Below, one piece after another: positions 35,995 through 47,700 of a stretch of DNA of 64,000 nucleotides. Source of the DNA: Trifolium pratense (taxonomy: Eukaryota > Streptophyta > Magnoliopsida > Fabales > Fabaceae); contig NC_060060.1 of assembly GCF_020283565.1 (NCBI RefSeq), forward strand, positions 72,277,257-72,341,256, written 5' to 3'. The stretch's first letter is position 1; each line of letters opens with the position of its first letter. Made by a program: the position numbers and the translations under genes. The notes below the pieces were generated by a model. The model did no database searches and was not told where the DNA came from. It was given only the letters and a program-made list of their open reading frames with translations.

Positions 35995-36105
35995 TAGAAT
36001 CATGGTTTTTGTAATCATAGATATTGAATAAAATAATTTATTTTTTTTTTGTCATAGTTTATACATTAAAAATTGATTGTGTTCTTTTGTATTTTAGATA
36101 TAAAC

Positions 36106-37156
36106 ATGTCAAACGTTAAGCATCATTTCAAAATTCTAAACATAACCGGAGATAATTACATAACATGGAACAACAACTTAACTGAGTACCTTGCATGTGA
36201 GGGGCTCGATAAAATTCTAGAAGGAGATAATGCAGAGGTGCAAACAGCTGACTCACAGGAATTAGCAATGAAAAAATCGAAAGTAAATCGGATAATTAAA
36301 CACCACCTTGATGATGGATTACAAACAGAATATTCAAATGCCAAGGATCCCAAAATACTATGGGACAAACTTAAGGCAAGATTTGGACATCAGAGGAAAG
36401 TCCTGTTACCTTCATTAATGGATCAGTGGAACAAATTAAGGTTCCAAGATTATAAAAGTGTTATTGCATATAACTCTGCCATGCACCAAATTATTGCACA
36501 ATTAGAATTTTGCGGTGTGGCTATAACTGAAGAACAGAAATTGGAAAAAACATTTTCAACTTTCCATGCATCCCAAGTATTGTTGCAACAACAATATAGA
36601 ATGAGGGGATTTACTGAGTACTCTGATTTGGTCGCAGCTCTTTTGGTGGCAGAACAAAACAATGAGCTCTTGATAAAAAACCACCAGACACGTCCCACAG
36701 GAACAATAGCATACCCCGAAATAAATGCAACAACATTTAATCGTGGGCGTGGTGGCCATAATCGTCATAAAGGACGAGGGGGTAAAGCTCATTTTGATGG
36801 TCGAGGCAGAAATCACGGTCGAAACCACTTTCGTGGTAGAGGTCGTGGACGAGGATATGTGAATAATTATAGGCCTCCTAAATATGACCAAAATAATAAG
36901 AATCATCAAGGTAAAGGTAAATATATCCAAGAAGGTCCTTCAAGGAACCGTGATGATATCTGTTTTAGATGCGGAAAGAATGGACAATGGTCTAAGACGT
37001 GTAGGACACCAGAACACCTGTGTAAAAAAATACAGGGCATCTGTTGAAGAAAAGGGAAAGGAAGTAAATTTTAATGAAGTTGAACCCAATAATGATACTA
37101 CCTACCTTGAGGCTGCTGATTTTGTTGAAGAAGAAAATGAAATGAATATGAATTAA
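36106..37156 (+). pseudogene. Copia gag with one frame break
   Basis: The start is ATG 36106, nine bases after a good acceptor (TTTTGTATTTTAG, ending 36097). The N-terminal 200 residues match Copia gag (UBN2-like: ILNITGDNYITWNNNL). An Arg/Gly-rich region and a zinc knuckle follow. The knuckle reads CFRCGKNGQWSKTC, with Gln (codon 36985-36987) where His is expected. At the run of seven A (37024-37030) the frame runs into a stop at 37045-37047; the remaining gag-like acidic tail lies in the next frame, to TAA at 37154-37156. A length change in the A run explains this. Gag forms the cytoplasmic virus-like particle. Confidence 0.8.
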
Positions 37157-37612
37157 GTAACTAATTAATTAAGTATTTGAATAATGTGTGGTGTGCTTGT
37201 ATTACTTAATAATATGTGTGACTTGTGTGGTGTGCTTGTATTACTTAATAATATGTGTGACTTGTGTGGTGTGCTTGAATTACTTAATAATATGTGTGAC
37301 TTGTGTGGTGTGCTTGAATTACTTAATAATATGTATGACTTATGTGGTGGGCATTGTGTAATATTTGGTTATTGAATAATAATGACTTGTTGAAGAAGAA
37401 AATGAAATGAATATGAATTAAGTAACTAATTAATTAAGTATTTGAATAATGTGTGGTGTGCTTGTATTACTTAATAATATGTGTGACTTGTGTGGTGTGC
37501 TTGTATTACTTAATAATATGTGTGACTTGTGTGGTGTGCTTGAATTACTTAATAATATGTATGACTTATGTGGTGGGCATTGTGTAATATTTGGTTATTG
37601 AATAATAATGTT
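37122..37612 (+). repeat. Nested tandem repeats between gag and pol
   Basis: A segment of about 265 bp starting TTGTTGAAGAAGAAAATGAA (37122) is repeated in tandem from 37387. Each copy holds a 39-bp array (GTGTGGTGTGCTTG...TTAATAATAT); the first has one more unit than the second. The array contains the stop that ends the gag tail and further stops, so it separates gag from pol. Confidence 0.85.
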
Positions 37613-40600
37613 GAATGTATTATATTGATTTATTGTTTTCCTATCTTTAATCTTGATTTTATTTTAAGAAGGTCAGACATGGAACATGTCAAAGACATTT
37701 GCATCCCGGACAGTGGAACTACCCACACGATCCTCAAAAGTAAGAAATATTTCAATGATTTAAATTCTACTAAAGGTGTGATAAATACTATCTCAGGACC
37801 TGCTGATTTAATAGAAGGGACAGGTAATGCTATGTTCATGTTACCAAATGGAACAAAATTTGTCATTAATGATGCTTTATATTCTCCTAAATCAAAGAGA
37901 AATTTGTTGAGTTTTAATGACATATATCGTCAAGGGTTTGACACTGAAACTGTAACTGAAGGCAATATGAAATATATTAATATTACTACTAATGTTTCTG
38001 GAAAGAAGAAAACCTTAGAAAAGCTACCAAAATTGCCTTCGGGATTACATTATACATATATACATAAAATTGAATGTAATTTGGTAGTAAAAGAAGACCC
38101 CAAAACTATGATTTTATGGCATGACCGTTTAGGTCACCCTGGCTCAACAATGATGCGAAAAATAATTGAAAGTACTCATGGTCATCCTTTGAAAGGTTTA
38201 AAGTTTACAAAAGAGGATAAACCATGTGAAGCCTGTTCTCTTGGAAAACTAACAACAAAACATTCACCAGGCAAAATTCATACAGAATCACCTGCATTTC
38301 TTGAAAGGATTCAAGGTGATATATGTGGACCTATCCATCCACCGTCTGGACCATTCAGATATTTTATGGTATTAATTGATGCATCTAGTAGATGGTCGTA
38401 TGTTTGTTTATTGTCAAGTCGTGATATGGCATTTGCAAAATTTCTTGCACAAATAATTAAATTAAGAGCACAATTTCCTGATTATACTATAAAGAAAATT
38501 AGACTTGACAATGCTGGTGAATTTACATCAGAATCATTCAATAATTATTGCATGTCAGTAGGAATCACTGTTGAACATCCTGTTCCTCATGTGCATACAC
38601 AAAATGGCTTAGCTGAGTCATTAATAAAACGTCTTCAATATATAGCTAGACCATTAATAATGAGAACTAAGCTACCAGTTACTGTTTGGGGTCATGCAAT
38701 TTTACATGCTGCAGCACTCATCCGTCTAAGGCCGAGTGCTGATCATAAACACACCCCTTATCAGCTTGCAATTGGTAAGGAACCAAATATTTCCCATTTA
38801 AAATTTTTTGGTTGTGCAGTATATGTCCCAATAGCTCCACCACAAAGAACAAAAATGGGACCTCAAAGGAGATTGGGAATATATGTAGGGTATGAATCAC
38901 CGTCTATTATTAGATACCTTGAACCTTTAACAGGTGATGTTTTTCAGGCAAGATTTGCTGATTGTCATTTTGATGAAACAAAATTTCCAACACTAGGGGG
39001 AGAAAATAAACACATAGAAAATGAAATAACATGGTATGTACCATCTTTATTACATTTGGACCCATATAATAAATCATGGGAAGAAAATGTAAAGAAAATA
39101 GTACACTTACAAGATTTAGCAAACAAACTGCCAGATTCATTCACTGATTTGAAAAGAGTGACAAAGTCACATGTACCAGCTATAAATGTCCCAGCTAGAA
39201 TTGATATTTCAAAAACAAATGATGTAGCAAGTACATCCAAGGCACGCTTGAAGCGTGGCCGACCTATGGGATCCAAAGACAAAAATCCCCGAAAAAGAAA
39301 AGAAACAGAAAAGGTGAATATGATTGAAAGTGATCCTGAAAAGACACTAGATAACAACAAATCCATGATTGAAAATTGTGCTCTCGAAGAAGCACAAAAT
39401 GATGACAATGAGATCATTAATAATGAAGCTGATAACAAGAATGATCTCGAGATTTCAATAAATTATGTTAATACAGGAAATCTGTGGAGCCGAAAAGGTA
39501 TGAACATTGATGAAATATTTTCGTTCTCAATTGCATGTGAAATCATAAACGAAAATGATGATCCTGAACCCAAAACTGTGAATGAATGTCAAAATAGACA
39601 TGATTGGAAAAATTGGAAAGATGCGATAAATACTGAGTTAAACTCTCTTAAAAATCGAAAAGTATTTGGACCCATTGTGGATATACCTGAAGGTGTGAAA
39701 CCTGTTGGGTATAAGTGGGTCTTTGTAAGAAAACGAAATGAGAAAAATGAGATTGTAAGATACAAGGCTCGTCTTGTTGCACAAGGTTTTTCCCAAAGAC
39801 CAGGAATTGATTATGAGGTAACATATTCTCCTGTTATGGATGCCATTACTTTTCGTTATTTAATTGGTTTATCAGTGTTTAACAAATTGGACATGTATCT
39901 CATGGATGTTGTTACTGCTTACTTGTATGGATCACTTGATAGTAACATATATATGAAAATCCCGGAAGGATTTAAGATGCCTGAAAACTCAAAACCCAGA
40001 GAGACGTATGCAATAAAGTTGCAGAGGTCATTATACGGGTTAAAGCAGTCAGGACGCATGTGGTATAACAGACTGAGTGAATATTTATTTAAAGAAGGCT
40101 ATGTAAATAATCCTATTTGCCCTTGTGTTTTTATAAGAAAAACAATATCTGGTTTTGTAATAATTGCTGTCTATGTTGATGATTTAAATATCATTGGTAC
40201 CAATAAAGAAATTAAAGAAGCAAGAGATTACTTAAAGAAAGAATTTGAAATGAAAGATTTGGGGAAAACCAAATTCTGCCTTGGTTTGCAAATTGAATAT
40301 ACTAAAAATGGTATATTGGTACATCAATCAAACTATACAGAAAGGGTATTGAAAAGATTCAACATGGACAAAGCCAACCCTTTGAGTACCCCAATGATGG
40401 GCAGAACATTAAATGTTGAAAAGGATCCGTTTAGACCTAAGGAAGAAAATGAAACAGATCTTGGCTCTGAAGTACCATACCTCAGTGCCATTGGGGCACT
40501 CATGTACCTTGCCAACTGTACAAGGCCTGATATAGCCTTTGCAGTGAATTTACTAGCAAGATTCAGTTCATGTCCTACAAAGAGACATTGGAAAGGAATA

Positions 40601-41170
40601 AAACATATTTTTCGATATCTCCGAGGTACTTCTGATTTTGGTTTGTTTTATTCTAACAATACAAAACCAGTTTTACTTGGTTATGCAGATGCAGGATATT
40701 TGTCAGATCCACATAATGCTAAATCACAGACTGGATATGTGTTTACATATGGTGACACCGCAATATCATGGAGATCTCAAAAGCAAACACTTGTAGCAAC
40801 TTCTTCAAATCATGCTGAAGTAATTGCCCTCCATGAAGCTAGCAAAGAATGTAGATGGTTGAGATCAGTAACTCAACATATCCAAGGAACGTCTGGTTTA
40901 CCAACTGATAAGAATCCAACAATTTTGTATGAAGACAATGCTGCATGTGTTACTCAGATGAAAGAAGGTTACGTCAAAAGTGATAGAACCAAACACATCC
41001 CTCCAAAATTCTTCTCATTCACACAAGAGCTAGAAAGAAACAAAGAGGTTGATATTCAATACATTCGTTCGAGTGAAAATGTGGCCGATCTCTTTACAAA
41101 GGCACTTTCCACATCAGTCTTCAAGAAACACGTACGAAGTATTGGAATGCGTCACCTTCGAGACATTTGA
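37568..41170 (+). CDS. Copia pol: protease, integrase, reverse transcriptase, RNase H
   Basis: A 1200-codon open frame; the conserved part starts near MEHVKDICIPDSG at 37679. The aspartic protease core is DSGTT (Asp codon 37709-37711). The GAG-pre-integrase zinc motif includes WHDRLGHPG and CEACSLGKL. The integrase core has GDICGP, RLDNAGEF and the GLAES glutamate, the DDE triad. The reverse transcriptase has YKARLVAQGFSQRPGIDY and the catalytic YVDD at 40172-40183. RNase H has YADAGY, the glutamate in NHAEVIAL, and the ending ENVADLFTKAL. All catalytic residues are visible and the frame is unbroken. It is in the same frame as the gag tail but separated by stops. The upstream 37 residues come from the tandem repeat and are probably not native. 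Confidence 0.9.
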   Translation: MWWALCNIWLLNNNVECIILIYCFPIFNLDFILRRSDMEHVKDICIPDSGTTHTILKSKKYFNDLNSTKGVINTISGPADLIEGTGNAMFMLPNGTKFVINDALYSPKSKRNLLSFNDIYRQGFDTETVTEGNMKYINITTNVSGKKKTLEKLPKLPSGLHYTYIHKIECNLVVKEDPKTMILWHDRLGHPGSTMMRKIIESTHGHPLKGLKFTKEDKPCEACSLGKLTTKHSPGKIHTESPAFLERIQGDICGPIHPPSGPFRYFMVLIDASSRWSYVCLLSSRDMAFAKFLAQIIKLRAQFPDYTIKKIRLDNAGEFTSESFNNYCMSVGITVEHPVPHVHTQNGLAESLIKRLQYIARPLIMRTKLPVTVWGHAILHAAALIRLRPSADHKHTPYQLAIGKEPNISHLKFFGCAVYVPIAPPQRTKMGPQRRLGIYVGYESPSIIRYLEPLTGDVFQARFADCHFDETKFPTLGGENKHIENEITWYVPSLLHLDPYNKSWEENVKKIVHLQDLANKLPDSFTDLKRVTKSHVPAINVPARIDISKTNDVASTSKARLKRGRPMGSKDKNPRKRKETEKVNMIESDPEKTLDNNKSMIENCALEEAQNDDNEIINNEADNKNDLEISINYVNTGNLWSRKGMNIDEIFSFSIACEIINENDDPEPKTVNECQNRHDWKNWKDAINTELNSLKNRKVFGPIVDIPEGVKPVGYKWVFVRKRNEKNEIVRYKARLVAQGFSQRPGIDYEVTYSPVMDAITFRYLIGLSVFNKLDMYLMDVVTAYLYGSLDSNIYMKIPEGFKMPENSKPRETYAIKLQRSLYGLKQSGRMWYNRLSEYLFKEGYVNNPICPCVFIRKTISGFVIIAVYVDDLNIIGTNKEIKEARDYLKKEFEMKDLGKTKFCLGLQIEYTKNGILVHQSNYTERVLKRFNMDKANPLSTPMMGRTLNVEKDPFRPKEENETDLGSEVPYLSAIGALMYLANCTRPDIAFAVNLLARFSSCPTKRHWKGIKHIFRYLRGTSDFGLFYSNNTKPVLLGYADAGYLSDPHNAKSQTGYVFTYGDTAISWRSQKQTLVATSSNHAEVIALHEASKECRWLRSVTQHIQGTSGLPTDKNPTILYEDNAACVTQMKEGYVKSDRTKHIPPKFFSFTQELERNKEVDIQYIRSSENVADLFTKALSTSVFKKHVRSIGMRHLRDI

Positions 41171-41190
41171 AGAATAATTACCTAGACTTG

Positions 41191-41350
41191 GTTAAGGGGG
41201 AGCATAATGTTGTACTCTTTTTCCCTTATTGAGGTTTTTATCCCAATGGGTTTTTCCTAATAAGGTTTTTAACGAGGCAACGTATGTTCCCATCACATTC
41301 TTCTCAACAAAATTAAATGGAGCACTATGATGAATATTTCAAAGGGGGAG
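41191..41350 (+). promoter_or_regulatory. Copia 1 3' end: two purine tracts
   Basis: TTAAGGGGGAG (41191-41201) and AAAGGGGGAG (41341-41350) are purine-rich. The latter touches the 3' LTR and is the expected plus-strand primer (PPT). The block between, with GTTTTTATCCCAATGGG and GGTTTTTAACGAGGCA, is a conserved plant Copia 3' signature and has a match in the second element at about 59517-59586. Confidence 0.75.
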
Positions 41351-41705
41351 TGTTATAAGTAATTAAATAAATCATCAAATTAAGGTGAAAGAGATGTTTC
41401 ACTATTAATGTTGAAATATTCATGGATAATGTCAACTTAAAATAGTAATGTAAAATTATCAATGTAAATGTCAACTTGCAATAGTAAATCTAAGTTAATG
41501 TATTCATAATTTTAGTAGTATAAATATCACCCTTTGGATCATGTAAAAGACACTCTTGAGAGCAACAAGTAATCTCATAAAACTTCTCCATTCTCTCCAT
41601 TCTCTTCATTAGCATAATATATATTTATAGTATTATAACTACATTAGTATTTAATATCATTATATTAGTCCTTTAAGAATACTTAAATATTTTATTTTCT
41701 CAACA
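41351..41705 (+). repeat. 3' LTR of Copia element 1
   Basis: 355 bp, matching 34492-34846 with three differences by eye. The right TSD ATAAA follows at 41706-41710. It ends 77 bp before the ATG of the ankyrin/BTB gene and has the same orientation. Confidence 0.95.
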
Positions 41706-41782
41706 ATAAAATAAAATAAAAGGTGTATCTCTGACACACTCGTCCGCAGTCAGTGAAGCTCAAACAAATCCTAACCGTAACA

Positions 41783-44700
41783 ATGAGCTTTATCGATGAC
41801 GGCATCGACTTAAACCCTTCCGATTTCGGCTTCATCGATGACGGCATCGACTTAGACCCTTCCGATTTCGGCTCATCAGTCCCCTTAAAAAAAGTCCCAA
41901 ACGGCGACGTTTTCCAAGCATCACGCGCCGGCGACGTCGACCGTCTCCGTTACCTTCTTGAATGCGGCGTTAACGTCAACGCTCGTGATCAATGGGACTC
42001 CGTCGCACTTTACTACGCTTGTCTCGCCGGTCATCTTGATGCCGCTCGTATGCTTCTAGAAAGTGGCGCTATTTGCTCCGAACACACTTTTGACGGTGAT
42101 AGGTGTCATTATGCTGCTCTTAATTTGAAGGTTCGGAAACTTCTTAAAGCTTTTGAAGCTCGTCCTCCTCCTTTGAATCCTTTGCAGTCTTCTCTTCGTG
42201 ATACTTTTTATGCTTGTCCTGCTAATTCGCATTCCGGTGGCTTTCAGTTACCTGGTAAGAATTTCATTCTTCCTTTTTCTTTTTCTTTTTCTGTTATTTG
42301 GATTAATTAGTTTATCAAATGTCGTCATCATAACAAGCTTTAAGAAAATGGTGCATTTCAGAAAGTTGAGAAAGGGGAAATAACTGTGTTGGTCTTTGGA
42401 AGTCTCATTCGCCGTCACATTAGTCTCTGAATGTATCGGAATTACAAATACATCTTTTTTTGTTAGTAATTTTATGTACTAAATTGATCGATGAATTGTA
42501 GGACTAAGGATATGTTTATTTCAGCTTTAAAAAAATGGATTTTTTCTTTGTATTTTTTGAAAATAGATTTTCTAAAACCGTTTTTCAAGATATTACAAGT
42601 TTTTTTACATTCATTTTTTCTAAATTGAAACACTAATTTTGACATCATATAACATAAACACACATTATTGAAGATCAAAACATAGTCAAAATAACAATTT
42701 TTTCAATAAGTTGTATTTCAAAAATGATTTTTATGAAAATCTATTTGAAATAGCTTTAAAATTAAGTGATTTTTTCGAAATTTTGATATCCAAAAAAAGT
42801 TTCAATAAAATGATCAAATACCTAAAATCACATTTTAAGAATAACTATTCAAACCAAATTTTCATTTGAGGCTTTTATAAAAAGTTTCTTTGTAAATTTT
42901 TTTTACACAAAATTATGTATCATCACAAGAATCTATTTTAAAAAAATCTATAACAAACAGGCCCTAAATTGACTACCTAAAAATAGATTTGACAACCAAA
43001 ATGACTGATAAATGAGACAATTGTGGATGTTTTTGCAATTTCGATACATTCAGGGACCAATATGATACCGAGTTATGCTTAAGAGATCAAAATGGTGGTT
43101 TGTTCATTTAGGAAATCATATGTAGTTACGAGTATTTTATGTGAAGAACCTTGCGAAAAGTACATAAGTAAATGATCCTGAGTTTTCTCCTTTTTTAATT
43201 TAGGATAGCTGTAGTTAATTTAAAAGTTTTTGTTGCAATTCTCAATATTTTTTTGAACAAATTGCAATTTTCGATAAGATAGAAAGATGCACTTGAAATT
43301 AAAGGAGAATACGACTAAAATACGTGCCTATGAAAGTTTTGGTTTGTCTTTGATAAGTATTTGATTTCTAAGTTATGAAAATATGATTTCTCATAAGTTT
43401 ATTTATAGATGATTAATGAGAAGATATATGAGAGAGCTTATTAGAAAGTTGACCTCTAGAACTATAAGCTCTCTTTAATTTCGGAGATTCATAGTTTTTG
43501 TAAGATTATTTAATTTTTTTCCTTGTCCTATAAAAGTGTTTGTTCAATATGACTCAAATTTTTGGGGTTTGTAGTTTTAGTGTGGAGAGAGGTGACAGGA
43601 GTTTTTGTTGCTAATTTCAATAAGAAAGATAGATAGGAAAATAAAGGGGAATACATCAGAGAACTGAATTGTTGTCAGTTGTCACATAATACTTGAGATG
43701 AATAATCAGTAATCGGCATGTCTTAGCTGCTAAATGTTACACAGTCTGTTACCAGGCATTGTTCTGGGCAGAACAATATTTAAACCAGAGCAGTAAGATA
43801 CATTGACACAACACATACATGCATAACTGTTGAGAAATTCTTTTATTTTTCCTCTCCATTTCAAAAACTACAGCAGTGTCAGCATAGGTTTAGCTTCATA
43901 GTTGGCGTGCTTAATCTTCCCCTGTTGGAAGTTGGAGGACACTGTCTTTTTCCTGCAAAACAAGACAGTGAAATATGTTTGATAAATCCACTGCAATGTG
44001 AAATATGGTTTGATGATTAGAAGATATTTGATAGGATAAAGCCTACTAGCTTGTGGTTTTTCATAGTTTAACAAAATTCAGCTTGCATCGATGTTATCAA
44101 TGGCAGAAGGCAGTTGATGACAGCAAGCCAAGGATTCGCCAAAATAATATGGTGGACGGCATTGCGGCTTATGACGTAAGCATGGCAGCTATTAAGTATA
44201 CAAAGAAACTGAATAATATAAAAATTAAAAAACTATATAACAAATTGAAGTTGCAGCAGGCACAGTTAAACCCGGCAACTCAACTGTCAGCAACAATTGA
44301 ACCCAAGCATGGACCCCAGGATAACAAATTGAAGCAGAAGCAGGCACATATCATCTCATTGGATTTTGGGTGGGTTTTGTTTTATTTCCCCTAAAAAGGG
44401 TTGCTCAATTTCTTATGCGGCGTTCTCCTAGGTCACAAATACTGGTCAATTTCTTAAACATAAATTCAACTAATATTATTCTAAGGTTGTGACCTGGATT
44501 TTTCCTTCTTATTAGCTCCTTTTAGGTCCTCATCATGATGCATACCACGATCATACTAAATACAGTTGGTGTGTAATTAGGACTGAAGCTCCCACAGATC
44601 TGTATGATCCTATGAGGAACACCACAAGGGATAAAAGGGTTTGCATGGGAAGACTCCTCCAACCGAAATAGGAACCTGATATCAGATTTCTAATGATGAT

Positions 44701-47700
44701 TTTAAGAGAAACACCGGACAATATATCTGAATTCTCTGTTTAAAATTACATATAAAATTACTTGTTTTAGAGCAACATGTATCTTGAACATGCTATTTCA
44801 GTGGTAAGAGCTTAGTCTTGTAAAAATGGCCATTATTGCCACTTAAATTGATAAAAAATTCCTGCCGAAATAAAATTTCTATCTTTAGTTCTTAAAAAAA
44901 AGTATTGGACTTTTCTAGACATGACTAACTGATCAAATATTTACTTAGAACAATGACTCTTAAGTAAGTAAAATATCAACTACTAGCAGGCCAGGCAGGC
45001 TTACGTCCAAAAAAAATATATGACTTATGTTACAGTGAGTTTGTTAATAAAAGATTTCTGTTACTAAAAAAAAAGATGTGCCTTATATTATGGTGAGTTT
45101 GTTAATAAAAGATTTTGTTGCTATTGAAAAAAAATCAAGGGTATTGTTGGTATTATGAAAAGTCCACACCAAAACTCATGTATCCTCTTTATATATAGTA
45201 TTATTGTTTACTCTTTCTCTCTCTCTCTCTCTCATGTGAGATGGGGATATCATTGTTTGTGTCAATTCTTTTTCCAAATAATAATATTGTATGAATACAT
45301 GGTCTGGGACTCAATATTTATCATATTTGAATAGGTATCTCATCCACTCAAGGGTTCAGTGGCAACTACTTTCCTCCAGATGTGGTTTTTACTGTACAAG
45401 GAAGACCCATTGAAGCTCACAGGGTCATATTAAGTGCAAGGTCGCCATTTTTCAAGAAAAAATTTGAAACTGATTGGAAAGAGCGCAGTGAAGTAAGATT
45501 TTCACGGGAAAAGTTGTCATATCCTGCACTTTATAGCCTTATACATTTCTTTTATTCAGACAGATTAGAGATTGCTGTGGATGACATGGAGGATCTTGTG
45601 AGAATTTGCAAAGTATGCAAATGTGAATCTCTACAGAAAATTCTCGAGAAAGAAGTAGTTCATCAAAAATATGCAGACTATAAAGCTTTGACAGATGTAG
45701 ACAATTCCCAGAAGCGGTTTATTTTACAGGGTCAATCTCTTCCCGAAGAAGACAGGCTTCCTGCTGCCTTGCACAGAGTCCTTCTGACGGCCCTTTCAAA
45801 TTCCACTCATGAAAATTGTCAAGATAATGGAATCAATGAATTGGTATTTAGGATGGACGCCATGCAGATGGCTAAACCACTAAATGATCTTTCTGATGTT
45901 TGCGTAAGAGTTGATAGAAAAAATTTCCGCTGCCATAAAATTATTCTAGCATCAAGGTCAGAATATTTCAAAGCAAGACTATCACGTATGCAGGATTTCC
46001 ATGAAGGGAAAGATGAATTATATATTGACTTCCTTCCTTGTCTCGAAGAACATGACATGAGTGTGGAAGCATTTGAGAAAATGATTGAATATATGTAAGT
46101 CTCTTCCCTTGACTGTGAAATTTTGAAATTGAAAATATCGGAGGGATCTAGTATGGGAATAATTACCATGATAACTTGAGATCATTTTGTGAATCAGTAT
46201 CTGTGACTCTGTATTATTCTATAGTTACCTGATTTATAGTTAAACGCTTTGCAATGTGGTTATTCTTTCTTACCTTCAAGATTATGTCTTTATATTTGGG
46301 ATAAAAGCTTCACCTATTTTCTGTATGTCAATCTGCAATATGTAACAAACTGACCAAACGCAACCAATTTCATTTAAACTTGTAGTTCTTTAAGTGCTTA
46401 TTATGGTTCTTATTCCCATTTGTCAAAGATTGAGTAAAACCTATATGCAATTGCCTTAGTTTCATGCATGTTTGTTTTAGTACCATATCATTTTTGTGTT
46501 GTTATATGTTAGTTTCTATAGCATGTTCCTGCGATTGTGCCTTCTGCTTAAAGTTTCTGAGAAAATATGACTGTATTTGTGCATTAATTTTATGCTGTGC
46601 AAGTATGATTTTCATGAATTTTATCCTGCCTCTATTTGTTGGTCCAGGTACACCGACCGTTTGCAGGAAATAAATCCAGATCAGGTTTTTATACATCCAT
46701 TTATATTTCTTTTAAAAGTTGTTTGTCATTTTATTGTCAAATATTCATAATATGTTTTGGTTTTGAGCAGGCTGAGGAAATGTTTGATATTGCTTCTAGA
46801 TACTTGATGTTTCCTCTTAAGCGTGCGGTGGCTGATGTTTTAATACCACACTTGGAAGTTGCGACACCTGAAGAACTTTGCTATTGGTTGATGCTAGCAG
46901 ACATGTATTTTTCTTTTCTGCCTGTCTCTCTCCTTCATCTTACACTGATGACTGCAATTATTGTGTTTTCTTTAATATTCTCGGGGAGGGGAGAGATTCT
47001 TCCTTCACATTTGGATAAATCATCAATTTAGTCCCTAAACTATCATTCTTTCTCCAATTTAGTCCTTGAACTATATAAATATAATAAGCAGCGCTAAACT
47101 ATATGAAATCCGTCAATTTAGTCCTTAAAGTATATGAAAACCCACCAATTTAGTCCGTAACATCTTAATAGTAAATAATACTAAATTGATGGGTTTTATA
47201 TACTTTAGGGGCTACTTATTACATTTATGTAGTTCTATAGTTTAGGGACTGAATTGGAGAAAGAATGATAGTTTAACTGAATTGGTGGTTTATTTTGTTT
47301 CTTTATTATGAATATATAATTGTTTCAATAAATTTTGATACTTGTACTTTACCTTTTAATTTCTACTTACTTTAGAGCTCAAACATTATGTTACTAGGAG
47401 CTTATTTAATAAGCTCTACTCCAATAATTAGTTATTAAAAAAGGTGTTAATCCGGATGGTTGCTGAAATGTCTTCTGGTGTAACTATAATTGATTTAAAT
47501 CAAACTTTAATATTTACTAATGATCTATAATTCAGATGCAAAATTAGTTGGATGAAATTCAAAAAGGAGGACCTTAACTAATATAAGAAAGCCTTAACTA
47601 ATATAAGAAAGACCATGAATGTAATTTGTAGATTATTTCTGACTGCAATATATTAGGAATAATATCACTACTGGAATGAGATGAGCAGTTCTAGTGTTTT

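Larger units (their letters stand above)
34492..41705 (+). mobile_element. Young Ty1-Copia LTR retrotransposon
   Basis: Two 355-bp LTRs (34492-34846 and 41351-41705) start TGTTATAAG and end CTCAACA. I count three differences between them. The 5-bp duplication ATAAA flanks the element (34487-34491 and 41706-41710). Inside, in order, are a repeat-rich leader, a gag frame, a tandem-repeat spacer, and pol with protease, integrase, reverse transcriptase and RNase H, which is Copia order. A polypurine tract AAAGGGGGAG abuts the 3' LTR at 41341-41350. The near-identical LTRs imply recent insertion. Gag has a one-base frame break, and stop codons separate gag from pol, so this copy may not be autonomous. 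Confidence 0.95.

Noticed and set aside
37024..37030. Programmed -1 frameshift at the A7 run in gag
   Set aside because: The gag tail continues in the frame reached by skipping a base forward, so the classical -1 slippage does not lead to it; a plain indel is simpler.
37184..37375. ORF with the repeated word LLNNMCDLCGV
   Set aside because: Artefact of the 39-bp tandem repeat between gag and pol.
44053..44394. 113-codon ORF in intron 1 of the ankyrin/BTB gene
   Set aside because: Lys/Gln-rich low-complexity peptide, no domain, and it lies between well-joined exons; could be a repeat relic but cannot be shown.
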